Source of the DNA: Bromus sterilis
Taxonomy: Eukaryota > Streptophyta > Magnoliopsida > Poales > Poaceae
Reading direction: 5' to 3'
Assembly: GCA_950022295.1 (NCBI GenBank)
Contig: OX465595.1
Span: 224,095,770-224,159,769 of the forward strand
Length of the DNA stretch: 64,000 nt
Shown: positions 11,329 through 21,559 of the stretch, piece by piece
Layout of the letters: each line of letters begins with the position of its first letter
How positions within the stretch are numbered: the stretch's first letter is position 1
The notes under the pieces: generated by a model
Told to the model about the DNA's origin: nothing
What the model saw: only the letters and a program-made list of their open reading frames with translations
Database searches by the model: none
Made by a program: the position numbers and the translations under genes

Positions 11329-14300
11329 TTATTCTGCTCCTCCCGGTGTCTGAAACTGGGCTGCAACATGTTCTTCATGAGTTCTTGTATATATCATGTT
11401 CACATCCACATTGATAGGATCACCTGCCATGTAATGTTTGAGTCTTTGTCCATTCATAACGTGAGGTTTTGTGCCTTCAAAATTGTTAATCTTGATTGCA
11501 CCGGACCGATATACTTCTTCGATATGAAAAGGTCTTCCCATCTGGAAAGTAGTTTACCTGGAGAAAACTTGAAACGAGATCTAAACAACAAAACTTTATC
11601 ACCAACATTAAATTCACGTTTCAGAATCCTTTTATCGTGCCACTTCTTTACCTTTTCTTTGAACATTTTAGCGCTCTCGTAGGCTTCACTTCTCCACTCA
11701 TCTAGAGAAGTCAAGTTCATGAGATGCTTTTCACCAGCTAACTTTGGGTCAGCATTCAGCTCTCTGACAGCCCAGAAAGCTTTGTGCTCTATCTCTAATG
11801 GCAAATGGCAAGCTTTGCCATAGACCATCTTATACGGAGACATGCCCATGGGGTTTTTGTAAGCAGTTCTATACGCCCACAGAGCATCTCCTAACTTCTT
11901 TGACCAGTCTTTTCTAGAACTGTTTTCTGTAAGATCAACTTGATCTCTCTATTGGTGAGCTCAACTTGCCCACTAGTTTGAGGGTGGTACGGTGATGCAA
12001 TTCTATGATTGACATCGTACTTGGCTAGAGCTTTCCTAAAAGCTCCATGCATGAAGTGTGACCCTTCATCTGTCATGAGGTACCGTGGTACACCAAACCT
12101 GGGAAAAATTACATCCTTGAGCATTTTCAAAGATGTCTTGTGCTCAACACTCTTAGTGGGGATTGCTTCAACACACTTGGTTACATAATCAACAACAACT
12201 AAGATGTGTGTGTACTTGTGTGAAGGAGGAAAAGGACCCATAAAATCAAAACCCCAGCAATCGAAAGGTTCGATTACTAGTGAGTAATTCATAGGCATCT
12301 CATTTCTCCTACTAATGTTACCAACTCTCTGACACTTATCACAAGATAGAACGTACCTTCTGGCGTCCTTAAAAAGAGTAGGCCAATAAAAACCTGATTG
12401 TAGAACTTTATGTGCGGTCCTTTCACCGGCATGATGTCCTCCATAGGGACTATCGTGACATTGTCGAAGAATGTCTTTCTGCTCGTGCTCCGGTATACAC
12501 CTTCTTACGATCCTGTCCGCACCTTCTTTATAAAGATGTGGGTCATCCCAAAATTAATGCCTCAAATCCGTGAAGAATTTCTTCCTCTGCTGAAATGTAA
12601 AACCTGGAGGCAAAAACTTTGCAACAATAAAATTAGAATAATCGTCAAACCAAGGATCGGAATGAGATTGTAATTTTACAACAGCAAGCTGTTCATCTGG
12701 AAAACTGTCGCTGACTGGAATAGGATCGTGTGGAATATCTTCCATCCTTGAAAGGTTGTCCGCCACCGGTTTGTCTTCTCCTTTTCTATCGAAAATCTGC
12801 AAATCAAATTCTTGAAGAAGGAGTACCCATCTTATGAGTCTTGGTTTGGCATCCTTTTTCTGCATAAGATACTTAATTGCAGCATGGTCAGTATGAATAA
12901 TAACCTTAGAATCAACAATATACGGCCTAAACTTATCATAAGAAAACACCACTGCCAAGAATTCCTTCTCGGTAGTAGCATAATTCTTTTGAGCACTATC
13001 AAGGGTTTTGCTAGCATAGTGTATAACATTCAACTTCTTATCAACCCTTTGCCCTAAAACAGCTCCAACAGCAAAATCACTAGCATCACACACAATTTCA
13101 AAGGGAAAATTCCAGTCAGGTGGTCGTACTATAGTTGAGGTTATCAAAGCTTTCTTAAGAACTTCGAAGGCTTCCTTACAATCTTCATCAAATACAAAAG
13201 GAACGTCCTTCTAGAGAAGATTAGTGAGGGGTCTCGAGGTCTTAGAAATGTCCTTGATAAATCTTCTATAGAAACCAGCATGACCGAGAAAACTACGAAT
13301 ACCTTTGATGTCCCTTGGATAGGGCATCCTTTAAATAGCTTCAATCTTTGCCTTGTCCACTTCAATTCCCCTTTCGGAAATCTTGTGACCAAGAACTATA
13401 CCTTCGTAAACCATGAAATTGCACTTCTCCCAATTAAGCACCAAATTTTTTTCTTCACATCTCTGCAAAACTTTATTAAGATTGTGGAGACAGTGGTCAA
13501 AGGAGGTTACATAGACGGAAAAGTCGTCCATGAAGACCTCCACAATCTCCTCACAGAAACCATGAAATATAGCATACAAACACCTCTGAAAAGTAGAAGG
13601 TGCATTACACAAACCAAAAGGCATACGCCTATAAGCATAAGTACCATAAGGACACGTGAAAGTGGTCTTCTCCTGATCCGCGGTGTTAACATGAATTTGA
13701 GAGAAGCCAGAATACCCATCAAGATAGAAAAAGTGGGTGTTTTTAGACAGCCGCTCAAGCATCTGATCAATAAAGGGCAGAGGATAGTGGTCCTTCTGGG
13801 TGGCCTTGTTCAACTTCCTGAAATCAATACACATTCTATATCCAATAATAATCCGCTGAGGTATTAGTTCATTTTTATCATTAGGAACAACAGTCATACC
13901 TCCTTTCTTAGGAACACAATGAACTAGACTTACCCACTTACTATCAGCTATAGGATAGATGATACCTGAAGCTAGAAGTTTGAGGACCTCCGTCCTAACC
14001 ACGTCCTTCATCTTTGGGTTCAACCGTCGTTGATGATCAACAACCGGTTTAGCATCGGGCTCGATATTGATAGTGTGTTGGCAAATGGATGGACTGATAC
14101 CCTTGAGATCATCAAGAGTATAGCCAATAGCACCTCGGTGTCTGCGGAGTGTCTCCAATAGTCGCTCTTCTTCATACCCTGAAAGGTTAGAATTGATAAT
14201 AACATGATATACTTTATTTTCATCTAAATAAGCGTACTTGAGCGTATCGGGAAGTGGTTTTAGATCAAACACCAGGTCTTCTTTTGGTTGCGAGAGGATT

Positions 14301-16001
14301 CCTAAAAGTTCAACCGGGAGGTTGTGCTTTAGGATAGCAGGTTGTCTTAAGAATATGTCTTCTAGCTCATTCCTTTCCTGCATACGCATGTCATTCTCGT
14401 GGTCTTCCATAAATTGCTGCAAAGTGTCGTTAGGAGGGATAGCGATAGAAGCAATTTCTTCCATAATTTTGTCATTACTAGACAAATCATTACCACGAGG
14501 CTGCTTAGAAAACTTAGAAAAATTAAATTCATACGGCTCACCATTGAATTCAACGAAAACTTTACCTTTCTTGCAATCTATTATAGCTCCACAAGTGCTG
14601 AGGAAGGGCCTACCAAAGATAATAGGGCAAAAACTATCTTGCACTGAACCAAGTACAAGAAAGTCAGTAGGATATTTTACCTTCCCGCAGAGTACTTCAA
14701 CGTCTCTTACAATCCCAACTGGAGAGATTGTCTGTTTATTTGCAAGATGAACCGTGACATCTATGTCTTCGATCTCACACGGCTGAATCTCGTGCATGAT
14801 CTCTTGATAAAGTGAGAAGGGTATAGCGCTGACACTGGATCCCAAATCACATAGCCCATAGTAGTTATGCTCTCCTATTTTGACAGATACAACAGGTGTA
14901 CCTGAAATTAGGCCTTTGTTCTTGGCAGTGACAATGTTAGTGGAAAAAGCACAAAAACTAATAGTAGATTCTTCAATATCAATGGTTACCAGATCCTTAA
15001 CCATTGCAACTTGAGGCTTGACCTTGATCAGGTCCTCGGGTTCATCAGTAGTCCTTCCATTCTTGTTTATAATACCTGTAACAAAAGAGTGCTCCTCTAT
15101 CCTTGAGGGATAAGGAGATTGTTCTTACACAACTGCAGGTAAAACAGGATCAATAACATTAATCTCAATAGGTGACTCCTTGAAAGGTTTATGATGTTGA
15201 CTCTCCTTCTTCTTAGAAGAATCAACATGAGAAGCAAAGTCCTTGCAAAAGTCAATCATTAGCTGGGAATCAAGACCAATTTTATAGCAAAAGGTATTAA
15301 AGTAGTCAGTCTTCACATAACTCTCAATGTAGTCATGCTCATAGTTTATAGCGGGTTCAATAGCTTTATCAATTTCCCAGTCTTCAGTATTCTTCTGGAT
15401 CCTTTCAATAAGATCCCTTTTTTCTTCTATACTTCTGGTCTGGAATACCCCGCTAGAGGAGGCATCTAACATCTCCTTGTCCTAACGATAAAGCCTGGCA
15501 TAAAAATTTGTAAGTATAATTTCCTTGGAGAGCTCATGGTTGGGACATTTGAGCATCAGGGACTTCAATCTCCCCCAAGCTTGAGCGATGATCTCTTCGT
15601 CGCGAGACCAAAAGTTGTAGATGTAGTTCCTGTCTTGGTGAATTTCACGAAGAGGATAAAAACTTTGCATAAAAGAGAGACATAAGCTCTTGCCATTTAA
15701 GCAAATCAGAGTTATCGAGTAGCTTATACCAATCTGAAGCTTTATCTTTAAGTGATACGGAGAATAATTTCTTCATGACGAACTCAACCGTTACACCTGC
15801 AAGCTTAAATAAAGAACACAATTGTGAAAAATATAGCAGGTGTTCTCCCGGATGTCCTTCTCCTGTATAACGATTAGCCAAGACATGATCAATAATACCA
15901 GTTGGTATTTTATAGGGCACAATTTCAGTAGGGGTAGGAGTGACCACCACAGTCGTGGGGCGGCTCCTTACCAGCAACGAACCAACAGTAGAGGGGTCCA
16001 T
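11329..16001 (-). pseudogene. Athila-lineage gag-pol, degenerate
   Basis: The start ATG at 16001 (MDPSTVG...) is the one used by related gag proteins. Order on the minus strand: gag (about 16001-15130) with the SDWYKLL and AQAWGRLK capsid motifs; retropepsin (about 14850-14550) with LCDLGSSVSAIP, where the usual D-[ST]-G is D-L-G, and FGRPFL; RT (about 14150-13300) with the FMDDF box; RNase H (about 13120-12750) with CDASDFAVG and TDHAAIKYL; then integrase (about 12500-11400) with the zinc-binding region, FDCWGFDFMGPF, the TDEG motif and YHPQTSGQ. In-frame stops occur at about 15482, 15125, 13331, 13213 and 12554. Frameshifts occur near 15660, 11920 and 11540. The protein would drive reverse transcription and integration of this element; this copy cannot. 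Confidence 0.9.
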
Positions 16002-16089
16002 AAGGACTGAGGGTAGCAACAGCAAAAATTAAAACAGCAACACAAAGTAAAGGTTTCCTTACCGGCTTCACTTACCAATAGTGCTACAC

Positions 16090-16107
16090 TCCCTGGCAAC
16101 GGCGCCA
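16090..16107 (-). other. Primer-binding site, tRNA-Asp type
   Basis: The minus strand reads TGGCGCCGTTGCCAGGGA, which is complementary with one mismatch to the 3' end of plant tRNA-Asp(GUC). It lies 11 bp inside the LTR edge at 16119. Confidence 0.9.
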
Positions 16108-16118
16108 GAAAAGCTCGT

Positions 16119-17699
16119 TGATGGCGGAGAAGTTGATATGTTTAGTTGGGTTGCCTTCCCTCTTAACCGCGCCAATAATTGATTCTTGACAACCCACAAG
16201 TCTAGGGGATTAATTGTGGCTTTTCGATAAATAAGGATGTCGATCCCAACGAGGAGCAGAAGGTATTGACAAGCGACTCTGGATAAGGAAAAGGCTTCAC
16301 ACACTGAAAGGTAAATATTTAGGGGTTTTTTGGTTTAAGCAATAGAAAGGTAAAAGAAAAGCAAAGTAAACAGGGTAACTGAGGAGTAGCAAGTGGCCCA
16401 ATCCTCTCACAAGGATAAGCCTAGGAACTGAACTTATAAAAGCTAAAGCGTTCTCGAGGGCACACGGGAGAGATAGTCAAGTTACTTTCACCATGTTCCG
16501 CCAAGTAGTATGTATTGTGTCGATAAGTGTCGGTGGGTGGATCAATGCTAGTACACCTTCTAGACTAAGATAAGTGTACTCTTATGATTACACACCTTGC
16601 AAGCATCCGCAAATACAAGGTAGTAATTAAGGCATAAGCCTAACCACAGCATTACGATCGAGGATCCATAACTCCCTTGTGCAAAAGTGTGTGAACTGAG
16701 GTTCAGGTTTCTGTCACTCCGGCAACCCACCATAAGCATCATTTTTGCACAATGTATTCCTCTAGGCCCATGAAAGGTGAAGTCTTAAGTATTCGACTCA
16801 CATAACACCACTAAAGAAATAACAACACAACTTAAGTATCAAACAACACATAATACTTCAACTTCATATGACTACTAACAACTAGACTTCTCCCATGTCC
16901 TCAAGAACTAAAGTAACTACTTAGAAGACATAAAATAGATCATGATCAGAGGTGATAGATGGGTGGAAAACAATCTATACACAATAATATTTCTCCAACA
17001 AAAACTCAATAGCATTCACCACAAAGTAGTAATCAACACCAACAGAGTACAGAGGATAGATAGTATGGATTACAACACAAGTTGCAATTGTGAGATGAGA
17101 TGGATGAAGGTGGAGATGGTGCTGATGTTGGGGATGATGTTGATGATGATCTCGATGATGCCCGTGACGATGATGATGACGACGACGATGATCTCCCCTT
17201 CCGGGAAGTGATCTCCCCCGCGGAATCTGCCCGCCGGAGATGGCATTTTCTTCTCTGTAGGTTTCCGCCACGAGGCGGCGGCGAAACTCCGAAACTCCTC
17301 TCTTTTTAGGGTTTCTACCCCAGGGGGGTAATATAGGCCAGAGGGGGCACCGAGGTGGGCCACCAGGCATCCAGGAGGGTGCCTGGCGCGCCCTAGGGGG
17401 GTCGCGCCAGGGACCCTTCTGGTTGCCTGGTGGGTCCCCTCGGGTCCCTCTTCGGTGACTCCAGTGAATCTTCATAAAAATGATCTCCATCAAATTTCAT
17501 CGAATTTGGAGTTGATCTGATTCAGCAACTTGATGTCCACTTTTTACCGCTGAATTCTTCTTTTGTTGCTTCGGCACCGGAAAGTTGCAAACTGTGTAAA
17601 ACAAGCCAAAACAACATAAGAACAATACTTTGAAGTGGAATATATCAATGAATAGGGCTAAATTACAATATAAAATAGTGATGCATTTTGGACGTATCA
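16119..17699 (-). repeat. 5' LTR of the Athila element
   Basis: This is 1581 bp, TGATAC...CCATCA on the minus strand. On that strand a GC-rich block with a strong hairpin (CTGGCGCG/CGCGCCAG, about 17380-17415) is followed by a TATA-like CCTATATTACC (17328-17338) and AAACCCTA (about 17307-17314). Confidence 0.93.
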
Positions 17700-17704
17700 C
17701 CCGT
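17700..17704. repeat. Target-site duplication CCCGT (right) of the Athila element
   Basis: This matches 2894-2898 exactly. Confidence 0.95.
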
Positions 17705-18787
17705 CGAGTGCTCACCAACGGCTACTTCGAGCAGATTCTTCAACACGAGATCATTCACTAAACGTTCGCTCGATAGTTCCCCGAGTGAACACATCATTAT
17801 AGCACTCTCCCTCAACCATGACCTAGGCTGCAACAGCACCTTGGAAGCCACGTCCGCGAACGTGTAGGTAAGACCACGCTTATCCGTCCGCCGGTCCGGG
17901 ACTTGCCATAGCCCGATTTCACTCCCGTTTATGCCATACCCAAGGTGTGAAGAAAATCCTAACGGGCGCGTTGGGTTGTTAATACATCTCTGGTAGTATT
18001 GATTCTATAAGCCCTCGGCGGCAGGAATCCTACTGACCCCAGCCTCGCCAAGTTCAAGTCGGGGGACTCGAGCACGATTGGACTGCTGACGTGTTTGGCA
18101 CTAGAGCATTTACTGGGGCTCGATCCGTCGAGTGCCCCAGGCCCTTTAGTTAAACATCCCTCACGACTTTTAGATCATCATATGAGTGGTATTGATTCGA
18201 GAACATTCTTGGTCATATAAAGCCCGTATGATCACACGCACCTAAAGGTATAGTAGATTGGAGTCCCTGCGCGACCCTCCGTGTCCCCCAGGCACTCGAT
18301 GGGCTACTAACGAGGGAATACCCTCATGATTCGCCTCCGTGAGGGTACCTGGTGCGTGTCAAGACCGATGGCCCGCTAGAAACCAGGCCCAATATCAACC
18401 TGCTAAGCCAACCTGAGGCACTAACGATGCGCCGACATGGAGTCCAAGAATTGGAGTGCAAGGCTACGTAGAAGAGAAAACTCTCTGTAATGCGGATAGA
18501 CTCCTCGGGACCTAGCCTAGTATATAAAGGCTGGGAGAGGGGGTGTCTAGGGACATCCAATACATCTCGCAACACCTCTGGCTTGAGCAATCTCGCCGGA
18601 TCCACCACTGTAATCGCCCTTCATATAATACATCGAGCAGGAAGTAGGGGTTTTACCGATCGAGGGCCCTAAACCTGGGTAAATCTCTGTCTCCTGTTAA
18701 CTGACGAGATCAGCAACTACACACTCATTCCCCTTCAATCAACCCAGGGTACCTAACCATGGGATTTGCCGAGGGCCACCCTCGTCA
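17705..18787 (+). repeat. LTR of element A, second piece (U3-R-U5)
   Basis: It has a TATA box (18521-18528, TATATAAAGG) on the + strand. A downstream region homologous to copy B (for example ATACATCGAGCAGGAAGTAGG) runs to the end at CGTCA. The end is placed at 18787, because homology with copy B stops after TCGTCA in both copies. Confidence 0.65.
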
Positions 18788-19244
18788 CTCCCTCTCCCAC
18801 CGTCGCACGTCGAGATGCACCAGGGAATATCCTTGACACATATGTAACCCAGGAGCTCACCATGCCGCACATCACCCCCGTCAGATATCTGCATGGGGTC
18901 CACTGAGCGTCGACGCAGATCGCCGGGGTCCTCGCTGATGAGTGAAAAGCAGTTGAAACACAATGGTACCTTTAAATCTAGAAAAAAGTAGATGAAATAA
19001 ATCATGGCAATTTTAATGTAAACACCATAACAACTTCAGTGTAAACAACATGACAAATTTTGTTTTGAAAAAATATATCGAAACATATGAATATGGGATC
19101 CAAATTCAAAGATCTCGTCGCGACGGATTTAATGGTGCAAATAGAATTTTAAACTGATTTTTTATTTAAAAGATTAAACATTTTAAAGTTCGAAAAAGCC
19201 AAAAAAATCATGATGTGTCATCTATGCTGGCGTGGCAAGATGTA
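18788..19244. other. Unassigned intergenic DNA
   Basis: About 450 bp. A GC-rich first part has an open minus-strand frame with no recognised domain, followed by an AT-rich part. No gene is supported here. Confidence 0.5.
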
Positions 19245-19530
19245 TGGAGACTAGGGTGTATGGACGAACCACTCTCCGCCCACACGTGTGGCACTAATCA
19301 TTTTCCTAAGGACCCTGATAAGTGTCACACGTGTGTGCGCAGGGATGGCAAGTCCGAACATATTTGATGACAACTTTATCACATGTGAGATGACAATTTT
19401 CGCTGATACATGACAATTTTTACTAATACATGACAACTTTGACTAATAATTGTCATCTATATACACCTAAAATTGCCATATGAAAACATGTGGGCAGAAG
19501 TGCCTCCACCCATGCGTATGCCACTTATCT
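19245..19530. repeat. Possible MITE with internal TGACAA repeats
   Basis: The two ends form a loose inverted repeat (around CTCCGCCCACACGTGTGG on the left and the complement of CATGTGGGCAGAAGTGCC on the right). The centre repeats TGACAA(C/T)TTT four times (19368-19440). A Mutator-type or unclassified MITE is likely, but edges and TSD are not clear. Confidence 0.35.
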
Positions 19531-19552
19531 TTTCCGTTTTCTAAAATAAATA

Positions 19553-19696
19553 CTCCCTCCGTTACAAAATGTAAGATCAGTTAGATATTTCAATATGAAT
19601 TACATACATATGTATATAGATATATCTTAGAGTGAATTTTACTCCATACGTAATCAGTGTTGACATCTCAGAGCTTATATTTGGTAACGAAGGGTG
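19553..19696. mobile_element. Stowaway-type MITE (Tc1/mariner)
   Basis: The 144-bp block starts CTCCCTCCGTTACAAAATGT and ends with the matching inverted sequence (ATTTGGTAACGAAGGGTG). It is flanked by TA on both sides (19551-19552 and 19697-19698). The CTCCCTCCGT terminus is the Stowaway signature in grasses. It is non-coding, about 350 bp upstream of the RPS28 promoter. Confidence 0.85.
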
Positions 19697-19787
19697 TATA
19701 AGTGTAAAACATTCACTGTTCCAGATATCTTTCGATATTTTGATAAATCTTTTGATTTATTCCTTCTTGGTGTCTCATCGATAAGAT

Positions 19788-19880
19788 AAAATGGCTGATA
19801 AATAGCATGATATGCCGATTAATAGCCCGATATGCCGATTAACAGCCTGATATATCAATAAATCGTCTGATTTACCTATT
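19788..19880. repeat. 20-bp tandem repeat
   Basis: Four 20-bp units (19801, 19821, 19841, 19861) have the form aatagc.tgatatgccgatt with growing divergence, and a partial unit precedes them. It lies in the upstream region of RPS28. Confidence 0.8.
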
Positions 19881-20011
19881 ATTTTGGGTCGACCGATAAG
19901 TTTTCGATAATCGATATCCCCAACATTGAAAATATTACATCCATACTAAGCGGGGCTTTAGGGAATAAAAAGAGAAAATGCAATAAAAAAAGCAGCACCT
20001 GTTTGTGCTTT

Positions 20012-20090
20012 AGGCCCAACAGATCATCCATAGCCGCTGGCAGCGCAACCTTATATATGAACCGGACGAGCGCTAGGGTTTTACCCTTTT
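20012..20090 (+). promoter_or_regulatory. RPS28: RPS28 core promoter: site II, TATA box, telo-box
   Basis: AGGCCCA (20012-20018) is the site II-type motif of ribosomal protein genes. A TATA box TTATATATG (20051-20059) is followed by a telo-box TAGGGTTTTA (20075-20084) at the expected start of transcription, and then a pyrimidine-rich run. The pairing of telo-box with GGCCCA motifs is known from plant ribosomal-protein and translation genes. The start site itself (about 20085) is inferred. Confidence 0.75.
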
Positions 20091-20832
20091 TTCTGTCCGC
20101 CCTCCTTGCACCGCCGCCTCCTTCGTTGTAGCGGAAGCAGCGATCCCCATCGCCAGCAGCCGAAGAAAGGTTTTTGTTCCCTCCCTCCGCTATGCTTCTT
20201 TACGCGTGGCTCTACTGATCTGTGGGCTTTATCGTTACGTTTGTGTTGGATTTAGTTGTTGTGATTGATGATGGTGTTTGCCTAGTTTCAATGGGAGTTT
20301 ATTTCCCGATATGTCTAGTTTGTTGCATATTGATGATTATGAGAGACACCTCTTCAATTTTCCACTTGTGATGGTTACTTCTGTGCTGATATTAGTCGCT
20401 AGTACTGGTTAGATCTCAAATACCTCACTTGCAAAATAGGTGATATATATCCTTGTTCTTGGTCAAGATTTGTGAAGGTGGAGAATTGGACCTTACTGCT
20501 GCTGATTTCTTGTTTTGATCCATCAAAAATTATTTCGTGATACAAAAAGATGGCCTTTTTTACTAAAGCAAGTGTGTTAATTGCTTGCTTAGTGAATGAA
20601 CACTGACTTCCGACATACATTAATCACTTCAATTTTAGTTTGTTTCGATCTGCATACATGGGCATTTGGGTGCTCTCTCGTATGATCTGAAGATGAAATG
20701 AAATGTACACTAGCTGTTTGGGCGGTGCATCTGCTTTCCCTAGAACATTGCATCTGAATGCTGCATTTACTTGTTTCTGTTTGTGCTCCTGCTATAGTGC
20801 TATGATTAATCTAGTTCCTTCTGTTTGTGCAG
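20085..20832 (+). other. RPS28: RPS28 5' UTR exon 1 and 5' UTR intron
   Basis: Exon 1 ends AAG at 20169, followed by GT (20170). The intron would be 20170-20832 (663 bp), ending in a pyrimidine-rich stretch and TTTGTGCAG, one base before the ATG. A leader intron immediately before the start codon is common in plant ribosomal protein genes. The start of exon 1 is estimated from the TATA box. Confidence 0.75.
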
Positions 20833-20833
20833 C

Positions 20834-21031
20834 ATGGATACGCAGGTCAAGCTTGCAGTCGTTGTCAAGGTGATGGGCCGCACCGGCTCCAGGGGTCAGG
20901 TGACCCAGGTCAGAGTCAAGTTCCTGGATGACCAGAACCGTCTCATCATGAGGAACGTCAAGGGGCCTGTTCGCGAGGGTGACATCCTCACCCTGCTTGA
21001 GTCTGAGCGGGAGGCCAGGAGGCTTCGCTAA
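20834..21031 (+). CDS. RPS28: 40S ribosomal protein S28 (eS28)
   Basis: The frame encodes 65 residues, the usual eS28 length, starting MDTQVKLAVVVKVMGRTGS and ending with the conserved C-terminus LLESEREARRLR. eS28 is a small, basic OB-fold protein on the head of the small ribosomal subunit near the mRNA exit channel. The ATG at 20834 is chosen because it lies one base after the splice acceptor and matches the conserved N-terminus; the upstream in-frame TTG at 20825 is inside the intron. The frame is intact and GC-rich, unlike its surroundings, so it is probably expressed. A likely 3' UTR runs to about 21190, with an A-rich element (AAATTAAAG, about 21165-21173). It is the only intact host gene in the window. 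Confidence 0.97.
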   Translation: MDTQVKLAVVVKVMGRTGSRGQVTQVRVKFLDDQNRLIMRNVKGPVREGDILTLLESEREARRLR

Positions 21032-21199
21032 GCGGCTGCTTTTCCTGTCTTCGCTAGTAAATTGCTGTGCTGTTGCCTTACTCTACTGCTTTCGAAACAA
21101 GTTCTTGAACGCTGGTTTTGTCTCTGGCTATGGTGATGTAACGTATACCAGGTTGCAGGTTTGTTAAATTAAAGTGCACTTGATGCTGTGAGACATGAT

Positions 21200-21545
21200 A
21201 ATTCTTGTACACCGAATGATACATTGGATCCTATGATTTGTGATAAGTTTTCCTGATCTTGGTGAGCTGATGAGTTCAATAGTGAACTTACTGGATAATT
21301 TGTGAGATGCTCATGAACTCCCTGGGCTGTTTCTTTGTTGCCACTGTGATGGGTCTTCAACCTAATTGGATATTTGCAACCACCCTTGGGGAAGATCCTT
21401 CCATGGATCAAAATCCACATCACCATGAGAGCGGTAAAGCACCGGCGGCATTGCGGAAGGAGTCGTTCCATGCTTGTCCACCACATGTTGTCCCAAGTAG
21501 TTGTCTCCTAGATGATCATTGAAAAGGTGCAAAGGAAACATACTT
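21200..21545. other. RPS28 downstream region, unassigned
   Basis: About 350 bp between the probable RPS28 3' UTR and the LINE. Short open frames exist on both strands, but none has a recognisable domain. Confidence 0.5.
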
Positions 21546-21559
21546 GCATATCATGAGTG

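Larger units (their letters stand above)
2899..17699 (-). mobile_element. Athila-lineage Ty3/Gypsy retrotransposon, complete, with nested insertion
   Basis: The element is flanked by the exact duplication CCCGT and lies on the minus strand. It comprises a 5' LTR (16119-17699), a tRNA-Asp primer site, gag-protease-RT-RNaseH-integrase (16001 to 11329), a third ORF (about 10990-10559), a polypurine tract (PPT, 8947-8961) and a 3' LTR (2899-8946). The left LTR is split by a later insertion (3670-8133). Once that and one TSD copy are removed it measures 1579 bp, against 1581 bp for the right LTR. The RT insert VPKKGGMTVVPND before the IDFRKLN block is characteristic of the Athila lineage. Several stops and frameshifts make it non-functional. 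It lies inside the LTR of element A. Confidence 0.93.
1793..18787 (+). mobile_element. LTR retrotransposon A, 3' part with antisense B3-like frame; interrupted by other elements
   Basis: Reading + strand, the surviving pieces are the antisense B3-like frame (1793-2197), a non-coding spacer (2282-2735), and an LTR in two pieces (about 2736-2893 and 17705-18787). Copy B at 23930-26296 has the same order in the opposite orientation. The two share the short motif ACTCCCATCGGGAG just before the LTR, the TATA/R/U5 region and the terminal CGTCA. The flanks beyond the LTR end differ (ctccc here), as expected for two independent insertions. Antisense ORFs between pol and the 3' LTR are known from Grande and other Tat-lineage Gypsy elements. 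Placing this element there is inference, since no pol is in view. The span is discontinuous because 2899-17699 is a later insertion. Confidence 0.6.

Noticed and set aside
18739..19005. Possible host exon on the minus strand upstream of RPS28
   Set aside because: It overlaps the end of the element A LTR, and no splice-flanked conserved domain could be recognised.
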